A stretch of 64,000 bases of DNA from Pseudomonas marincola (GTDB lineage Bacteria; Pseudomonadota; Gammaproteobacteria; Pseudomonadales; Pseudomonadaceae): the NCBI RefSeq assembly GCF_900116605.1, contig NZ_FPBC01000003.1, positions 62,001-126,000 on the forward strand, in the 5' to 3' direction. A model generated the notes under the pieces. That model ran no database searches. It had not been told where the DNA came from and saw nothing but the letters and a program-made list of their open reading frames with translations. Positions 1 through 8,633 of the stretch are shown piece by piece (the stretch's first letter is position 1; every line of letters begins with the position of its first letter). Both the position numbers and the translations under genes were made by a program.

Positions 1-2
1 GG

Positions 3-281
3 CCTGTTCTGGTGTTGTTCGGCGCCAGTGCCGGCGGCTTGTTCACCCTGTCGTTGATTCAGATTGGCGAGCGTTACCGTGACGATGAACTGGTGCGCGC
101 CAACGCTCACGTGTCGCAGTTGTGGGGTATTGGTTGTCTGGTCGGGCCACTGGCAACGGGGGCTGCCAGCCAGTGGGTGAGCGGTCACGCATTGCCGTTG
201 TTGATGGCGCTGGGCGCGGCTGGTTTCGTGGTACTTGCCTGGCGTCGGGATGAACTGCCGCAGACGGTATCGGCCACCTAA
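3..281 (+). CDS. MFS transporter, C-terminal fragment
   Basis: The reading frame is open from the window edge and ends at TAA. The 92 visible residues contain three hydrophobic stretches separated by a short charged loop with GERYRDDELVRANA, which resembles the last helices of a 12-TM major facilitator transporter of the YcaD type. The start and most of the protein lie outside the window, so substrate and full length cannot be judged. It converges on the MocR regulator with only 5 bases between the two stop codons. The MFS call is by resemblance, and another polytopic permease is possible. Confidence 0.7.
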   Translation, partial: PVLVLFGASAGGLFTLSLIQIGERYRDDELVRANAHVSQLWGIGCLVGPLATGAASQWVSGHALPLLMALGAAGFVVLAWRRDELPQTVSAT

Positions 282-286
282 TCGAT

Positions 287-1711
287 TCAGCCGGTTTCGT
301 GGAGCAGTCTGGCGACGGTTTCACCGACAATCCGCACTGCGTTTTCAATTTCGTCAGTGGCTTTGCTGGCGTAATTGATGCGCAGGCAATTGCGGTACTT
401 ACCGGCCGCTGAAAAGATGCTGCCCGGCGCTATCTGGATCTTGTGCTCAAGCAGCGCCTGATTCAGGTACACGCTGTCGAAGCCTGTCGGCAGCTCAACC
501 CACAGCATAAAGCTGCCCAGTGGACGACTGATCCGGGGCTCGCTGGGGAAGTAGCGGCTGACCCAGTCGATCATCTGGTCACGGCTTTGCGCATACTGGC
601 TGCGCATGCGCCGCAGGTGCGGCTCGTAATGGCCGGCGGCAAGAAACTCGGCCAGTGCCAGTTGCGGCAGTTGGGCGGTGCTGCCGGTGCCCATGTATTT
701 CATGTGCAGCACCTGTTCCTGATAGCGGCCAGGTGCAATCCAGCCAACTCGCAGGCCTGGCGCCAGGGTTTTCGAGAATGAGCTGCAGAGCAGCACGCGG
801 CCGTCACGGTCGTAGGATTTGATGGTGCGTGGGCGCGGGTAGCTGAACGCCAGTTCGCCGTATACGTCATCCTCGATAATCGCCACGTCGTAGCGTTGGG
901 CGAGGTCGAGCAGGGCGCGCTTGTTCGCATCGGGCATGATGTAGCCCAGCGGGTTATTGCAATTCGGGGTCAGCTGTATGGCCTTGATCGGCCATTGCTC
1001 CAGCGCCATCTTCAATGCGTCGAGGTTGATTCCGGTGATGGGGTCGGTCGGCAATTCCAGTGCCTTCATGCCGAAGCCCTTGAGCGCTTGCATGACCCCA
1101 TGAAAACTCGGTGAGTCGACCGCAACAATATCGCCGGGCTGGCAAATGGCGCGGATAGCGGCCGAGAGCGCCTCATGGCAGCCCGTGGTCACAACGATTT
1201 CTTCGAAGGGAATCTGGCAGCCCGAGTCGATCATTAACCGCGAGATTTGCTGGCGCAGGCTCTGCTCGCCACGGATACAGCCGTAAGTCAGCACGCTGGC
1301 GTCTTGGCGTCGGCTCAAGCGCGACAGCGAGCGCAGCAGCGGTTTCAGGGTGGGCGCAGTGATGTCCGGGCGGCCCCGGCCGAGTTGCAGCAGGCCGTTA
1401 TGCTCTGGGCTATGGCTGATTTGATCCAGGACCTGGTCCCATTGAGAGACTTCGACCGGTCGCAGTGCCGGTCGGCCCACTTGGGGCAGGGCAGGGACTT
1501 TACGCTGCGGTGAAACAAAGTAGCCCGATTTGGGTTTGGGTGTTGCCATGCCCTGATCTTCAAGGTGGCGGTAAGCCTGTTGCACGGTGCTCAAGCTGAC
1601 GCCGTGCTCGATGCTGAGGGCGCGCACGGAAGGCAGGCGATCCCCTGGCCGATACAGACCTTGCTCGATTCTGGAGCTGATCAGCGTTGCGAGGTCGATA
1701 TAAAGCGTCAT
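287..1711 (-). CDS. MocR-type GntR/aminotransferase-like transcriptional regulator
   Basis: The protein has 474 residues, typical for the MocR/PdxR subfamily. Residues 1-70 form a GntR winged helix (RALSIEHGVSLSTVQQAYRHL), followed by a linker and a fold-type-I aminotransferase-like domain from about 100 to the end. The PLP-binding lysine is K314 in SSFSKTLAPG, and the upstream EDDVYGEL and TPNCNNPLGY motifs are present. Such proteins bind PLP as an effector or cofactor and control nearby metabolic or transport genes. The target is not evident; the divergent DUF1127 gene and the adjacent MFS gene are candidates by position only. Confidence 0.9.
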   Translation of the reverse strand: MTLYIDLATLISSRIEQGLYRPGDRLPSVRALSIEHGVSLSTVQQAYRHLEDQGMATPKPKSGYFVSPQRKVPALPQVGRPALRPVEVSQWDQVLDQISHSPEHNGLLQLGRGRPDITAPTLKPLLRSLSRLSRRQDASVLTYGCIRGEQSLRQQISRLMIDSGCQIPFEEIVVTTGCHEALSAAIRAICQPGDIVAVDSPSFHGVMQALKGFGMKALELPTDPITGINLDALKMALEQWPIKAIQLTPNCNNPLGYIMPDANKRALLDLAQRYDVAIIEDDVYGELAFSYPRPRTIKSYDRDGRVLLCSSFSKTLAPGLRVGWIAPGRYQEQVLHMKYMGTGSTAQLPQLALAEFLAAGHYEPHLRRMRSQYAQSRDQMIDWVSRYFPSEPRISRPLGSFMLWVELPTGFDSVYLNQALLEHKIQIAPGSIFSAAGKYRNCLRINYASKATDEIENAVRIVGETVARLLHETG

Positions 1712-1896
1712 GCGCGCGTCCCTTGGTGCTGGCCGTCTGTTCGGCGATGAACCAGTACAGTTGTCGCTGAAAAGTGTGATTCAGACGGCTAATTGGCAAA
1801 TCTGTATGGATTTAATAATCATTTTTTGAATCTGTCATGCTTTTTCGGCAAAGCCCATGATGATTGCTCGAATGGGCTGATTGCCGGGAGAAGGAG

Positions 1897-2136
1897 ATGA
1901 ACGGATTAAGTGATGTAAGGCTGTCGTTGGCCGCGCAGGAGTTACAGCACAGTGCTCAGACGACACTGGCTGGCCGTGTTGAATACGGGCCGCAGGTGTC
2001 GCGCTGGACTCTGATTCTGCGCCGCTTGAGCACACGGCGACAGTTGCTCAAACTGACCGACCAGCAACTGCAGGACATCGGCCTGACCCGACAGCAAGCG
2101 AATCGCGAGGCGTCGCTGCCGTTCTGGAAGTTATGA
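1897..2136 (+). CDS. DUF1127 small protein
   Basis: This encodes 79 residues. The arginine-rich C-terminal part, roughly residues 42-75, has the DUF1127/YjiS pattern: RRLSTRRQLLKLTDQQLQDIG followed closely by TRQQA. The ATG at 1897 is preceded by GGGAG six bases upstream; a TTG at 1864 in frame would add 11 residues but has no good ribosome site. DUF1127 proteins are small, often stress- or phosphate-induced, and some bind RNA, but no function can be assigned here. It diverges from the MocR gene and precedes the PfpI-like gene by 59 bases. Confidence 0.8.
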   Translation: MNGLSDVRLSLAAQELQHSAQTTLAGRVEYGPQVSRWTLILRRLSTRRQLLKLTDQQLQDIGLTRQQANREASLPFWKL

Positions 2137-2195
2137 AATTTAGTCAGACCGCTGGCGTCTCGGTTACGCTGCCAGCCAACGGATAGGAGTCGATC

Positions 2196-2792
2196 ATGGA
2201 TATCGCAATTTTAACTTTTGAAGGCTTCAACGAGCTCGATTCATTCATCGCTGCCGGTATCCTCAACCGCCTCAAGGGTTCGGGCTGGAATGTGCAGATC
2301 ACCTCTCCTGCGGCCACGGTGACCTCAATGAATGGCGTGCGCATCGAAGCCCAGCAACCGTTGGAGTTCGCCAATAGCGCCGATGTGGTGCTGTTCGGCA
2401 GCGGTATCCTGACGCGCGATATCGCGCAAGACCGCTCGATTCTGGATCAGTTACAACTGGACTCGTCGCGGCAGCTGATTGGCGCCCAGTGCTCGGGCAC
2501 TTTGTTGCTGTCGGTATTGGGCTTGCTTGATGGCGTGCCGGCCTGTACCGATTTGCTGAGCAAGCCGTGGGTGGTCGAGTCTGGGGTTGAGGTGTTGCAG
2601 CAGGCGTTTTTTGCCAAGGGCAATGTCGCCACGGCAGGCGGCTGCATGGCTTCGCAATATCTGGCGACGTGGGTGATTGCCAAACTGGCGGGTACTGCGG
2701 CGGCCGAGACGGCAATCCACTACGTGGCGCCGGTGGGCGAGAAGGAAGCCAGCGTGGCGCACAGCCTTTCGGTGGTCATGCCTTACATCTGA
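2196..2792 (+). CDS. DJ-1/PfpI family protein
   Basis: The 198-residue protein has a class I glutamine-amidotransferase-like fold. The nucleophile-elbow cysteine is Cys99 in GAQCSGTLLL, and AGGCMASQYLATW matches the distal part of DJ-1/PfpI proteins. Members range from proteases and chaperones to isonitrile hydratases and the sensor domains of AraC regulators; this one is stand-alone with no HTH domain. GGAG seven bases before the ATG supports the start. It converges on the PuuB-like gene across a hairpin. Its substrate is unknown. Confidence 0.85.
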   Translation: MDIAILTFEGFNELDSFIAAGILNRLKGSGWNVQITSPAATVTSMNGVRIEAQQPLEFANSADVVLFGSGILTRDIAQDRSILDQLQLDSSRQLIGAQCSGTLLLSVLGLLDGVPACTDLLSKPWVVESGVEVLQQAFFAKGNVATAGGCMASQYLATWVIAKLAGTAAAETAIHYVAPVGEKEASVAHSLSVVMPYI

Positions 2793-2801
2793 AACCTTAA
2801 C

Positions 2802-2831
2802 CGGCGCATGCAGCAACAACTGCATACGCCG
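2802..2831. terminator. Hairpin between convergent genes
   Basis: A 12-bp inverted repeat with one mismatch (CGGCGCATGCAG / CTGCATACGCCG) and a six-base loop lies between the stops of the PfpI-like and PuuB-like genes. There is no clear T tract, so it may be a bidirectional terminator or an RNA-stabilising hairpin. Confidence 0.55.
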
Positions 2832-2841
2832 TTTAGCAAGG

Positions 2842-4155
2842 TTACAGAACCTCTTTCATGCGATGCCAGAGCATGCCCATCGCCAGCAGTGGCGAGCGCA
2901 GGTATTTGCCGCCTGGGAAGGTGATGTGCGGCACTTTGGCGAACAGATCGAAGCCGTTACTGGCCTGACCGGCAATCGCCTCGCCCAGCAACTTGCCAGC
3001 GAGGTGCGTGGCATTCACGCCGTGGCCGGAGTAGGCCTGGGCGTAGAACACATTGTTTTGGCCTTTGAGGCGACCAATTTGCGGCAGGCGGTTTGCGCCA
3101 ATGCCGATCATGCCGCCCCACTGATATTCCACCTTGGTGTCTTTCAGGTGCGGAAAGACTTCCAGCATCTTTGGCCGCATATAGCCGGCGATGTCCGCAG
3201 GATCGCGGCCTGAGTAGTGGCAAGCACCGCCAAACAGCAGGCGGCGATCGGCAGACAGGCGATAGTAATCCAGCGCGACACGCTGATCACACAGGGCCAT
3301 ATTCTGCGGAATAATTGCTTTCGCCTGCTCTTCGCTCAGGGGCTCGGTGGCGATGATGTAGCTACCCGCCGGCAGCACTTTACCGCCGAGATTGGTATTC
3401 AGCTCGCCAAGGTAGGCGTTGCAGGCCAGCACCAGATTGTTTGCCAGCACCACGCCGCTGGCGGTGTGCACCTTAACCTGTGAGCCGTACTCAATGCGGG
3501 TAACTGCGCTGTCTTCGAACAGCTGGACGCCCAGCGACTCGGCTGCAGCGGCCTCGCCAAGCGCCAGATTCAGTGGATGCAAGTGGCCTGAGCCCATGTC
3601 GATCAAGCCGCCAACATAGCGGTCGGAGCCGACCACTTCACGCATCTGATTGGGTTGCAGCAGGCGCAAATCGTGCTGGTAGCCGAGGCTTTTCAGCTCT
3701 TCGGCGTCTTCGGCAAAGCCTGCGAGGTCGCGAGGTTTATTGGCCAGGTCGCAATAACCCCAGGTCAGGTCGCAGGCGATGTTGAATTGCTCAACACGCT
3801 TGCGCACGATATCCACAGCCTCGATGCCCATGAGCTTGAAGTCGCGAACGCCTTCCTCACCGACTACCGATTTGAACTGGTCAACGTCATGGCCAACGCC
3901 ACGAATCAACTGTCCGCCGTTGCGACCGCTGGCTCCCCAGCCCATTTTGTGGGCTTCGAGAACCACCACGGACAAGCCTTTCTGGGCCAGTTCGATCGCT
4001 GTGTTAAGCCCCGAAAAGCCCCCACCAACAATGCACACATCAGCGCGCAGCTCACCTCCCAATGGTGCGTAGGCCACGCTGCGGTTAGCGCTGGCGGCAT
4101 AGTAGGAGGCGGCGTGCTGATTGCTGTGAACCGGTTGGTGAACGCGGGCGTTCAT
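2842..4155 (-). CDS. FAD-dependent oxidoreductase, PuuB-like
   Basis: The 437-residue protein is a D-amino-acid-oxidase-fold flavoprotein. A dinucleotide-binding motif CIVGGGFSGLNTAIELA lies at about residues 41-57, GWGASGRNGGQ follows as in gamma-glutamylputrescine oxidases, and GHGVNATHLAGKLLGEA sits near the C terminus. It most likely oxidises a primary or secondary amine such as gamma-glutamylputrescine. No PuuA- or PuuC-like gene is adjacent, so the assignment rests on family resemblance. The start follows a short AT-rich region. It is convergent with the PfpI-like gene. Confidence 0.85.
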   Translation of the reverse strand: MNARVHQPVHSNQHAASYYAASANRSVAYAPLGGELRADVCIVGGGFSGLNTAIELAQKGLSVVVLEAHKMGWGASGRNGGQLIRGVGHDVDQFKSVVGEEGVRDFKLMGIEAVDIVRKRVEQFNIACDLTWGYCDLANKPRDLAGFAEDAEELKSLGYQHDLRLLQPNQMREVVGSDRYVGGLIDMGSGHLHPLNLALGEAAAAESLGVQLFEDSAVTRIEYGSQVKVHTASGVVLANNLVLACNAYLGELNTNLGGKVLPAGSYIIATEPLSEEQAKAIIPQNMALCDQRVALDYYRLSADRRLLFGGACHYSGRDPADIAGYMRPKMLEVFPHLKDTKVEYQWGGMIGIGANRLPQIGRLKGQNNVFYAQAYSGHGVNATHLAGKLLGEAIAGQASNGFDLFAKVPHITFPGGKYLRSPLLAMGMLWHRMKEVL

Positions 4156-4315
4156 GTGTTAAATCCTGTTTATTGTGTTTGGAAAATTTTACGAAGCATA
4201 AGCATGGTTGCAGCTGATCGCCAAGCATAAATCCAAAAAAGTGGCTGAGCGTCGCATAAATCTCGTTGCGCTTCGGCACGGGTTAAACTGTGCAAACCTG
4301 TTAAGGATGCTGCTT

Positions 4316-4669
4316 ATGAGTTGTACCAGCCGGAAAATTGATTACCTGCGTCGGCAGATTCCCAGCTTTGCCTGTATCCCGGGTTGTCACGACTGTTGCG
4401 GGCCGGTCACAGCATCCTCCGAAGAGATGTCGCGGCTGCCGCACAAGAGCGATGCCGAGCATGAGGCGGCACTGGAGGAGTTGAACTGCGTGCATCTGGG
4501 GCCGAACGGTTGTCAGGTGTATGACCAGCGTCCACTGATTTGTCGCCTGTTCGGCACCACGCCGAATTTGCCGTGCCCGCATGGCCGTGGCCCCGAAGTG
4601 CCGATTGAGCCAGAGTTTGAGGCGCAGGTGCACAAGTTGATTGCGACTACCCGGCAGGTTTTGGTTTAG
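4316..4669 (+). CDS. YkgJ-family cysteine-cluster protein
   Basis: The 117-residue protein carries a family-typical cysteine arrangement: CIPGCHDCCG at about residues 20-29, then a lone Cys before VHLGPNGC, and RPLICRLFG with a later CPH. This matches the YkgJ zinc/iron-chelating domain, whose biochemical role is not established. TAAGGA nine bases upstream supports ATG 4316 rather than ATG 4307. It stands alone, convergent with the LysR gene that follows. Confidence 0.85.
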   Translation: MSCTSRKIDYLRRQIPSFACIPGCHDCCGPVTASSEEMSRLPHKSDAEHEAALEELNCVHLGPNGCQVYDQRPLICRLFGTTPNLPCPHGRGPEVPIEPEFEAQVHKLIATTRQVLV

Positions 4670-4693
4670 CGCACATGTGCAGCGGCCTGCGGC

Positions 4694-5563
4694 TCACACG
4701 AACAAAGGCTGAATCTGCTCGATCACACGTTTAGCCCGTGCAGACAGCGGCCATTCAGCGCGATGTATCAGCCACAAGGTGTCGATAACGCCTCGCTCGC
4801 TCTGAATCACCTGCACACGCTCTGACTGGCCGAAAGCGATGCGCGCAAAGCGCGGTATTACCGTGAGGCCCAGACCACGCGCTACCGACTCCAGAATCAA
4901 CGAGATTTGATTGGTGTAGCCACGTGTCGGCAGGTTGCGAATACCCGGCGCTCCGGGAAATGTACGGCTTAACAATCTGCTGGCCATTGCTTGGCCGTCG
5001 GGGTGATCAATAAAGCCCAGGCGCTCAAGATCCTGCCAGCTGTTCACCGCTGCGGCGCTCGGCGCGACCAGTTCCAGCGGTTCTTCGCAAAAGCGGCTGA
5101 CCTTGAGCCGTGGGTCGTCCGGTCTCAGGGTCGTCAAACCCAGCTCGAAACGGTTTTCCAGCACGCTGGACAAGACCTCGCTGTCCGGGGCGAAGCGATG
5201 ACGAATGTTCAGCCCGGGATGAGCCTGCTGTAACTCCAGCAGATGTGGATATATTGCCAGGCCGATGCTGCCGGGGCTTATCAGGCTGATCTCGCCGTGG
5301 TCGCTCTCAGCCTCAGACAAGCGCAACTGCAAGCGCTGATCCGCCGCGCCAACCTCTGCACAGTATTCCAGTAATGCATGGCCCGCCGGGGTCAGCTCCA
5401 GTGCGCGCGGACGCCGGATTAACAACTGGCCCAGGCGCTCTTCGAGTTTTTGCACATGCTGGCTGACGGCCGCTTGGGTGAGGTCGAGCCGCTCGGCGGT
5501 GCGGGTGAAATTACCTTGCTCCGCTAGAGTTGCAAAGGTGCGCAGCCACTGTGGATTTATCAT
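4694..5563 (-). CDS. LysR-family transcriptional regulator
   Basis: The 289-residue protein has an N-terminal LysR helix-turn-helix at residues 3-60 (TFATLAEQGNFTRTAERLDL, then TQAAVSQHVQKLE) and a periplasmic-binding-like effector domain from about residue 90. Length is normal for the family. It diverges from the VOC gene across 96 bases, the usual arrangement for a LysR regulator and its target. The effector is unknown. Confidence 0.92.
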   Translation of the reverse strand: MINPQWLRTFATLAEQGNFTRTAERLDLTQAAVSQHVQKLEERLGQLLIRRPRALELTPAGHALLEYCAEVGAADQRLQLRLSEAESDHGEISLISPGSIGLAIYPHLLELQQAHPGLNIRHRFAPDSEVLSSVLENRFELGLTTLRPDDPRLKVSRFCEEPLELVAPSAAAVNSWQDLERLGFIDHPDGQAMASRLLSRTFPGAPGIRNLPTRGYTNQISLILESVARGLGLTVIPRFARIAFGQSERVQVIQSERGVIDTLWLIHRAEWPLSARAKRVIEQIQPLFV

Positions 5564-5659
5564 AACGAATACTTATGCTCTCGATAACAGTTGCCTTATT
5601 TTTATTATGGCTATGGCTGCATAGACTGGCTACTCATTAATCAACCCGAGGTAATGACC

Positions 5660-6160
5660 ATGTCCACTGTCTACCCAAGAAGCTTTTCCCATATCGGCTT
5701 GTCGGTGACCGACCTCGACGCGGCGGTCAAGTTCTACACCGAGGTCATGGGTTGGTACCTGATCATGCCGCCAACCACCATTGTCGAGGATGACTCGGCC
5801 ATTGGCGCCATGTGCACCGACGTATTTGGCGAGGGCTGGGGTTCGACGCGCATCGCGCATCTGTCCACGGGCGACCGCATCGGTGTGGAGATCTTCGAAT
5901 TCTCCAATGCCGAGAAGCCACAGAACAACTTTGAATACTGGAAAACCGGGGTCTTTCACTTCTGCGTACAAGACCCGGATGTAGAAGGTCTGGCGGCCAA
6001 AATTGTTGCTGCCGGTGGTAAGCAGCGGATGCCGGTGCGCGAGTACTTCCCGGGCGAGAAGCCATATCGCATGGTCTACATGGAAGATCCGTTCGGCATC
6101 ATCCTTGAGATCTATAGCCACAGCTATGAACTGACTTACTCCGCAGGCGCTTATCAGTAA
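5660..6160 (+). CDS. VOC (glyoxalase/dioxygenase fold) protein
   Basis: This encodes 166 residues with two beta-alpha-beta-beta-beta repeats. Likely metal ligands are the His in FSHIGLSV, the Glu in GVEIFEF, the His in GVFHFCV and the Glu in GIILEIYSH, so a metal-dependent enzyme (lyase, dioxygenase or isomerase) is likely; the substrate is unknown. The GAGG element lies eight bases before ATG 5660, which decides against ATG 5654. It is divergent from the LysR gene and may be its target. Confidence 0.85.
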   Translation: MSTVYPRSFSHIGLSVTDLDAAVKFYTEVMGWYLIMPPTTIVEDDSAIGAMCTDVFGEGWGSTRIAHLSTGDRIGVEIFEFSNAEKPQNNFEYWKTGVFHFCVQDPDVEGLAAKIVAAGGKQRMPVREYFPGEKPYRMVYMEDPFGIILEIYSHSYELTYSAGAYQ

Positions 6161-6180
6161 TGCGTTGAAAGCCTGATTGC

Positions 6181-6213
6181 AGCGAATGGCCGCGCGTTCA
6201 CCGGCCATTCGCT
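6181..6213. terminator. Perfect hairpin between VOC gene and dadR
   Basis: A 12-bp perfect inverted repeat (AGCGAATGGCCG / CGGCCATTCGCT) with a nine-base loop lies 20 bases after the VOC stop codon. The neighbouring genes are convergent, so it could end transcription from either side, though no long T tract follows. Confidence 0.65.
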
Positions 6214-6291
6214 GTGTCGCGTTCTATTGCTCCGGCTGTCACGTCTGGCTGCTGCATTTGTTGTCAGTCGACGTGGCTGCTCACAGCGGGC

Positions 6292-6780
6292 CTATTCCGG
6301 AACCGGCAGAGACAGGCTCTCTTTAACCTCTTCCATGACGATATAGCTCTTGGATTCGCGTACGTGGGGCAGTTTGAGCAGGATGTCGCCTAGCAGTTTG
6401 CGGTACGAAGCCATTTCGTTGATGCGCGCTTTTACCAGGTAGTCGAAATCTCCCGATACCAGATGACATTCCAGCACGTGCGGCAGTTTCAGCACCGCGC
6501 GGCGGAACTCTTCGAAGGTGTCGCCTGACTTGTAGTCGAGGCTGATCTCAACAAATACCAGCAGGCTGGCCTTGAGGTTCTGCGGGTTCAGCCGGGCGTG
6601 GTAGCCCATGATGATGCCTTCGCGTTCCAGGCGCCGCACCCGCTCGGTACACGGCGTAGTAGACAGCCCCACGCGTTCGCCCAGTTCAGTGAAAGAGATG
6701 CGCCCGTCTTCCTGCAGGATTCGCAGGATGTTGCGGTCGATCTTGTCCAGTTCGCGGCGGCTCTGATGTTGGGTGCGCAT
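6292..6780 (-). CDS. dadR: Lrp/AsnC-family regulator of the dad genes
   Basis: The 162-residue protein has an Lrp helix-turn-helix at about residues 10-60 (LDKIDRNILRILQEDGRIS, GLSTTPCTERVRRLEREG) and an AsnC ligand-binding RAM domain to the C terminus (VSGDFDYLVKARI). It lies divergently beside dadA, as does the Pseudomonas gene called lrp or dadR, whose product activates dadAX in response to L-alanine. The start at 6780 is preceded by AGGGG at good spacing; a longer in-frame extension to 6870 runs into the AT-rich control region and is rejected. Confidence 0.92.
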   Translation of the reverse strand: MRTQHQSRRELDKIDRNILRILQEDGRISFTELGERVGLSTTPCTERVRRLEREGIIMGYHARLNPQNLKASLLVFVEISLDYKSGDTFEEFRRAVLKLPHVLECHLVSGDFDYLVKARINEMASYRKLLGDILLKLPHVRESKSYIVMEEVKESLSLPVPE

Positions 6781-6935
6781 GGGCGATGCCCCTCCGTAGA
6801 AGTGTGTTTTGCCGATAATTCTCGCCAAATATAGCTTTATATATAGTGAATAACACTGCTCATTGCTCAATATACTGCGCGCATCAACGCTCTAAATAAA
6901 AAATGCCAGTGCATAGTCGCGGCAAGGAGAAAACG
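6781..6935. promoter_or_regulatory. Divergent dadR/dadA control region
   Basis: This 155-base region between the dadR and dadA start codons is strikingly AT-rich in its middle (about 6815-6905), unlike the GC-rich genes on both sides. Lrp-family proteins favour degenerate AT-rich sites, so this is the expected place for DadR binding and for both promoters. I cannot define individual operators with confidence. Confidence 0.55.
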
Positions 6936-8234
6936 ATGCGGGTCTTGGTGCTTGGTAGCGGTGTAATCGGAACGGTCAGTGCTTACTATCTGGCCCGTCA
7001 GGGTTTTGAAGTGACAGTGGTTGACCGTCAGCCGGCACCCGCTATGGAGACGAGCTTCGCCAACGCCGGCCAGGTTTCTCCAGGCTATGCATCGCCTTGG
7101 GCTGCACCGGGCGTGCCGCTTAAAGCCATCAAATGGTTGCTGCAAAAGCATGCTCCTTTGGCCATCAAGGCCACATCCGACCCGGACCAGTACCTGTGGA
7201 TGGCGCAAATGCTGCGCAACTGCACCGCCAGCCGTTATGCGGTGAACAAAGAGCGCATGGTGCGCCTCTCCGAATATAGCCGCGACTGCCTCGATGAGCT
7301 GCGTGCCGAAACCGGTATCAGCTACGAAGGCCGTAAGTTGGGCACAACTCAGCTGTTCCGCACGCAGGCTCAGGTCGATAATGCTGCCAAGGATATCGCC
7401 GTACTCAAGCAGTCGGGCGTGCCTTATGAGCTGCTGGACCGTGCCGGCATTGCCCGGGTTGAGCCGGCACTGGCCAGCGTGACCGACAAGCTGGCAGGCG
7501 CCCTGCGTTTGCCGAATGACCAGACTGGCGACTGCCAGATGTTCACCCGCAAGTTGGCTGATATGGCCCGCGCCATGGGTGTTGAATTCCGCTTCGGCGA
7601 GAACATCGAACGCCTCGATCACGCAGGCGATCGCATCAACGGCGTGTGGATCAACGGCAAGCTGGAAACCGCTGACCGTTATGTATTGGCGCTCGGCAGC
7701 TTCAGCCCGCAATTGCTCAAGCCGCTGGGCATTCGTGCACCGGTTTATCCGCTCAAGGGTTATTCGCTGACTGTGCCAATCACCAACGGTGACATGGCGC
7801 CGACTTCGACCATCCTTGATGAAACCTACAAGGTTGCAATCACCCGTTTCGACCAGCGCATTCGTGTTGGCGGCATGGCTGAAATTGCCGGTTTCGACAT
7901 GAGCCTCAATCCGCGTCGCCGCGAGACGCTGGAAATGATCGTTGGCGATCTCTACCCGCAAGGTGGCGATGTCAGCCAGGCCGAATTCTGGACCGGGTTG
8001 CGTCCGGCGACCCCGGATGGCACGCCAATCGTTGGTGCAACCCGTTACAGCAACCTGTTCCTGAACACCGGTCACGGTACGCTGGGTTGGACCATGGCCT
8101 GTGGTTCCGGGCGTTTCCTGGCCGATCTGATGGCGAAAAAGCGTCCGCAGATCAGCAGTGAAGGTCTGGATATTTCCCGTTACAGCAAGAACAAGGAGAG
8201 CTCTGCTCATGGCAGTCCAGCGCCTGCGCACTGA
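6936..8234 (+). CDS. dadA: D-amino acid dehydrogenase (small subunit)
   Basis: The 432-residue flavoprotein matches the DadA length exactly. It starts with the FAD motif [18 protein letters not shown] and has the family hallmarks [20 protein letters not shown] and, near the end, [15 protein letters not shown]. It oxidises D-alanine and other D-amino acids to 2-oxo acids plus ammonia, passing electrons to the respiratory chain at the inner membrane. AAGGAGA five bases before ATG 6936 decides the start. Its 3' end overlaps the RidA-like gene by 26 bases, and dadX follows. Confidence 0.96.
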   Translation: MRVLVLGSGVIGTVSAYYLARQGFEVTVVDRQPAPAMETSFANAGQVSPGYASPWAAPGVPLKAIKWLLQKHAPLAIKATSDPDQYLWMAQMLRNCTASRYAVNKERMVRLSEYSRDCLDELRAETGISYEGRKLGTTQLFRTQAQVDNAAKDIAVLKQSGVPYELLDRAGIARVEPALASVTDKLAGALRLPNDQTGDCQMFTRKLADMARAMGVEFRFGENIERLDHAGDRINGVWINGKLETADRYVLALGSFSPQLLKPLGIRAPVYPLKGYSLTVPITNGDMAPTSTILDETYKVAITRFDQRIRVGGMAEIAGFDMSLNPRRRETLEMIVGDLYPQGGDVSQAEFWTGLRPATPDGTPIVGATRYSNLFLNTGHGTLGWTMACGSGRFLADLMAKKRPQISSEGLDISRYSKNKESSAHGSPAPAH

Positions 8235-8565
8235 GTCGCGCTACAGCGAAATCGTCATCCATAACGGCACGGTCTATCTGGCCGGCCAATTGGCCGACGA
8301 CTTCAGCGGCGATATCGTCGCGCAAACCGAACAAACCCTGGCCAACATCGATTTGATGCTGGCTGAGGCGGGCACCGACAAGAGCCAGATCCTCTCGGTG
8401 ACCATCTACCTGAAAGACATGGAGCGTGATTACGCCGGCCTTAATCAGGTCTGGGATGCCTGGGTCCGCCCTGGCACCGCACCTGCCCGCGCGGCAGTCG
8501 AAGCGCGGATGTACAAGCCCGACGTACTGGTCGAAATGACCGTGGTGGCTGCGCTCAATAACTAG
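8209..8565 (+). CDS. RidA/YjgF-family protein
   Basis: The 118-residue protein has the RidA (Rid/YER057c/UK114) fold, with [20 protein letters not shown], a middle ADP-like segment [11 protein letters not shown] and the C-terminal [14 protein letters not shown]. RidA proteins hydrolyse reactive enamine/imine intermediates formed by PLP enzymes and amino-acid oxidases. Placement between dadA and dadX suggests it clears 2-iminopropionate produced by DadA; this is inference. The arginine before the final VEM-type strand is replaced by the YKPDVLVE context, so it may be a non-archetypal Rid subfamily member. Confidence 0.9.
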   Translation: MAVQRLRTESRYSEIVIHNGTVYLAGQLADDFSGDIVAQTEQTLANIDLMLAEAGTDKSQILSVTIYLKDMERDYAGLNQVWDAWVRPGTAPARAAVEARMYKPDVLVEMTVVAALNN

Positions 8566-8574
8566 TCCCATTGA

Positions 8575-8604
8575 CCCGGCATGTTGTCCCTGCCGGGTTT
8601 TTTT
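8575..8604 (+). terminator. Rho-independent terminator between the ridA-like gene and dadX
   Basis: The stem CCCGGCA / TGCCGGG has a nine-base loop and is followed by seven T residues. It lies between two genes expected to be co-transcribed, so it should attenuate readthrough into dadX. Confidence 0.85.
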
Positions 8605-8633
8605 ATGACTTATCCACAGCAGAAGACAGAATA

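Noticed and set aside
6867..8231. 454-codon open frame on the minus strand across dadA
   Set aside because: It is a shadow of the dadA codon pattern in GC-rich DNA, has no ribosome site or recognisable domain, and dadA itself is certain.
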